From positions 1 to 7,722 of the forward strand of contig CBDUZW010000122.1 of NCBI GenBank assembly GCA_965371805.1: a stretch of DNA of 7,722 nucleotides, given 5' to 3'. How positions within the stretch are numbered: position 1 is the first letter of the stretch; each line of letters begins with the position of its first letter. The notes under the pieces are model-generated. The model was not told where the DNA came from. It was given only the letters and a program-made list of their open reading frames with translations, and searched no databases. Shown here piece after piece: positions 6,543 through 7,722 of this stretch. The position numbers and the translations under genes are program-made. The DNA is from JAOZTV01 sp965371805. GTDB taxonomy: Bacteria > Acidobacteriota > Aminicenantia > UBA2199.

Positions 6543-6634
6543 TAAATTTTTAACTCGATTTTTGCAACTCGTTGGAGTGGCCACTCCTAACTCAGACAGC
6601 TAAAAATCGCCCATTCGGGTCATTAAAACTTTAC
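6542..6634. repeat. Nested long inverted repeat with central palindrome
   Basis: Three pairs of arms are nested around one centre: 6542-6553 with 6623-6634 (11 of 12 match), CGATTTTT (6556-6563) with AAAAATCG (6602-6609) (8 of 8), and the perfect 14-base palindrome GGAGTGGCCACTCC (6574-6587). A small CCCATTCGGG hairpin (6610-6619) sits on the right side. The order is that of one extended hairpin or cruciform with internal loops. Confidence 0.7.
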
Positions 6635-6643
6635 TTCAGACTC

Positions 6644-6660
6644 CCTGAGGCTCCTTCAGG
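6644..6660. other. CCTGAGG/CTTCAGG hairpin
   Basis: Seven pairs (one of them G-T) form between 6644-6650 and 6654-6660 around a CTC loop. No T-run follows, so it is not a standard intrinsic terminator. It looks like one unit of the structured block. Confidence 0.5.
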
Positions 6661-6692
6661 CAATGATCCTTACGGAAGAATTACTAAATAAG

Positions 6693-6735
6693 GTGCAGCA
6701 TGAACCTCACAGCCGGCTTAGGTGAAAGCCTCTAT
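6693..6735 (+). other. Possible group II intron 5'-end-like fragment
   Basis: The segment begins GTGC, like many bacterial group II introns, and contains GGCTT-AGGTGA-AAGCC (6715-6730), resembling the small GGTGAAAGnCC hairpin near the 5' end of such introns. It stops after about 40 bases in ordinary A/T-rich sequence, and no intron domain V or reverse transcriptase is present. The resemblance comes from memory of the family and may be accidental. Confidence 0.15.
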
Positions 6736-6762
6736 GTTAATAAAAATAATTATTGATGGGTT

Positions 6763-7644
6763 TTATTTTTTGTTTCTGGTTAATCCTTGATATATCCACT
6801 TAACATTATTTTCTTTTGTCATAAAATTATTTACTTCTTTGACATGTGTGAATTTTTCAAATGAGATTGAATCCACTGTTTCCTTTTCAGTTTTTCCATT
6901 TTTAATGGCTTTTGCAACTGATTCATTGATATATGTTAAATAATCTGCAAATTTTAAATAAGCTTTCATATCTGTGATCTCACCATGACCCGGGATGACC
7001 TTGAAGTCAGCATACTGTTTTGCCAGCGTTTTAATGGTTGTCACCCAGTTTAAAGTGTTGCTTCCATCTTCAACATCAATATATGGAGCTATATTATGAA
7101 AAAAAAGATCTCCGGTATGAACTACCTTGTTTTTCTCAAATATAACAACTGTATCTCCACTTGTGTGACCCGGACCGAAATGGAAAAGCGAAATTATTTC
7201 ATTACCGAATTGAATCTTATGTTTTTTTATAAAAACTTCATTTGGTAGGTATGTTGCTTTAGATTTCTTTGCAGTAGTTTTTTCATTATTTTTTTTCAAA
7301 GTTGCAAGACAGTTCTTATGGGCAATAATGATAGAACCTTCGGCAACATCTTTATTTCCACCTGTATGGTCACCATGATAGTGGGTATTAATCAGTAACT
7401 TTACAGGCATATTAAATACTTGTTTGATTTTTTTTTCCAAAATTGTACCAGTCTGCATTACTCCTGTATCAATAACCAGCAGGTTATCTTTTCCTTTCAA
7501 AATAGCAATATTGCCTCCGATCCCACTTATTACAGAAATTGAGTCTGATAGTTTTTGAACTTTTAGTTCAGGTATTCCTTTGCTGAATATGAATGCTGAT
7601 AAAGTCAGTATAAATATAATGATTAAAATTCTTTTATTTTTCAT
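6763..7644 (-). CDS. Secreted metallo-beta-lactamase-fold hydrolase
   Basis: The 293-residue protein starts with MKNKR and a hydrophobic segment (about 6-20), a signal peptide with likely cleavage just after FIFS, so it is probably periplasmic. The MBL-fold zinc ligands are complete: HYHGDH (H88, H90, D92, H93), GPGHTSGD (H160), HTGDLFF (D179) and PGHGE (H220); VIDTG (57-61) is the usual strand before them. An Asp bridging ligand at 179 and no Cys at the zinc-2 position make it a glyoxalase-II-type dinuclear hydrolase rather than a B1 beta-lactamase. The region after about 225 is a helical C-terminal tail. AAGGAG lies 7 bases upstream of the ATG, which fixes the start. The gene converges on the fusion gene across the structured block, with no clear terminator of its own directly after the stop. 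The substrate is unknown; lactone, thioester or beta-lactam hydrolysis are all possible for this fold. Confidence 0.85.
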   Translation of the reverse strand: MKNKRILIIIFILTLSAFIFSKGIPELKVQKLSDSISVISGIGGNIAILKGKDNLLVIDTGVMQTGTILEKKIKQVFNMPVKLLINTHYHGDHTGGNKDVAEGSIIIAHKNCLATLKKNNEKTTAKKSKATYLPNEVFIKKHKIQFGNEIISLFHFGPGHTSGDTVVIFEKNKVVHTGDLFFHNIAPYIDVEDGSNTLNWVTTIKTLAKQYADFKVIPGHGEITDMKAYLKFADYLTYINESVAKAIKNGKTEKETVDSISFEKFTHVKEVNNFMTKENNVKWIYQGLTRNKK

Positions 7645-7651
7645 TTTATTT

Positions 7652-7657
7652 CTCCTT
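7652..7657 (-). promoter_or_regulatory. Ribosome binding site of the MBL-fold gene
   Basis: On the minus strand the sequence reads AAGGAG with a 7-base gap (7645-7651) to the ATG at 7644. This is a full consensus match at ideal spacing and confirms the start ahead of the signal peptide. Confidence 0.85.
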
Positions 7658-7722
7658 AGTTAAGATTCAGTAATTACAAAAGTTTATTTAGTAAAACCTT
7701 CATAATCCTTTATATAAAAGAC

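Larger units (their letters stand above)
6475..6735. repeat. Hairpin-rich intergenic block, possible dispersed repeat
   Basis: The roughly 260 bases between the two convergent genes are about 46% G+C by hand count, against about one third around them, and contain a chain of inverted repeats. These are AGCCTG (6475-6480, overlapping the stop codon) with CAGGCT (6497-6502), the UUCG hairpin at 6527-6542, the nested inverted repeat at 6542-6634, the CCTGAGG/CTTCAGG hairpin at 6644-6660 and the GGCTT/AAGCC hairpin at 6715-6730. I see no gene in it on either strand. Its composition and density of structure suggest a dispersed intergenic repeat (REP- or MITE-like) or a structured RNA. It may also terminate transcription from both sides. 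Only one copy is visible in this window. Confidence 0.55.

Noticed and set aside
6489..6545. Short plus-strand frame ATG TCC TCC AGG ... TAA (18 codons)
   Set aside because: It has no ribosome binding site, lies inside the hairpin-rich block and is best seen as a by-product of structured non-coding sequence.
7711..7716. TATATA on the minus strand as a -10 box for the MBL-fold gene
   Set aside because: Any -35 box would lie beyond the window end, so it cannot be tested. There is no TGn extension as in the other three promoters.
1..7722. CRISPR array, tRNA, rRNA or an insertion sequence with a transposase
   Set aside because: I saw no regularly spaced repeats, no tRNA- or rRNA-like sequence and no transposase-like protein.

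Overview
The window is about one third G+C and carries four substantial protein genes. Signal peptides on two of the products and the gene content suggest an environmental heterotrophic bacterium, probably with a Gram-negative-type envelope. I cannot name the taxon. A spirochaete or an uncultured candidate lineage would fit the base composition, but that is a guess.

Layout from left to right: (1) 1-65 is the edge of an intergenic region with no gene I can support. (2) 66-123 is a strong sigma70-type promoter plus leader that drives a Bro-N/DinD-like protein gene (141-986, +), which ends at an A/T-flanked terminator hairpin (998-1038). (3) 1049-1192 on the minus strand is a short open frame without a start codon, possibly the tail of a lost convergent gene. 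(4) 1210-1267 is a near-identical second copy of the promoter-leader, 56 of 58 bases the same. It drives a secreted GH63/MGH1-like glycoside hydrolase (1289-3301, +). (5) 3359-3388 is a third, shorter copy of the promoter core. It drives a 1010-residue fusion protein (3444-6476, +) made of an APH-type kinase, an M23 peptidase-like domain and a class III PLP enzyme of the phospho-lyase type. (6) 6475-6735 is a hairpin-rich intergenic block at about 46% G+C by hand count. It separates that gene from a convergent secreted metallo-beta-lactamase-fold hydrolase (6763-7644, -).

How the genes work together: each of the three plus-strand genes has its own promoter, and all three promoters share the exact 14-mer ATTGACTTCAAAAA at the same distance from a TATATA -10 box, so they may be co-expressed. 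The glycosidase and the metallohydrolase look exported. The fusion protein looks cytoplasmic and could phosphorylate an amino alcohol such as hydroxylysine or ethanolamine and then eliminate phosphate and ammonia from it. No pathway links all four genes convincingly.

The items most worth a second look are the promoter-leader repeat flanking the Bro-N gene, the peptidase-like domain inside the kinase/phospho-lyase fusion, and the structured block at 6475-6735.
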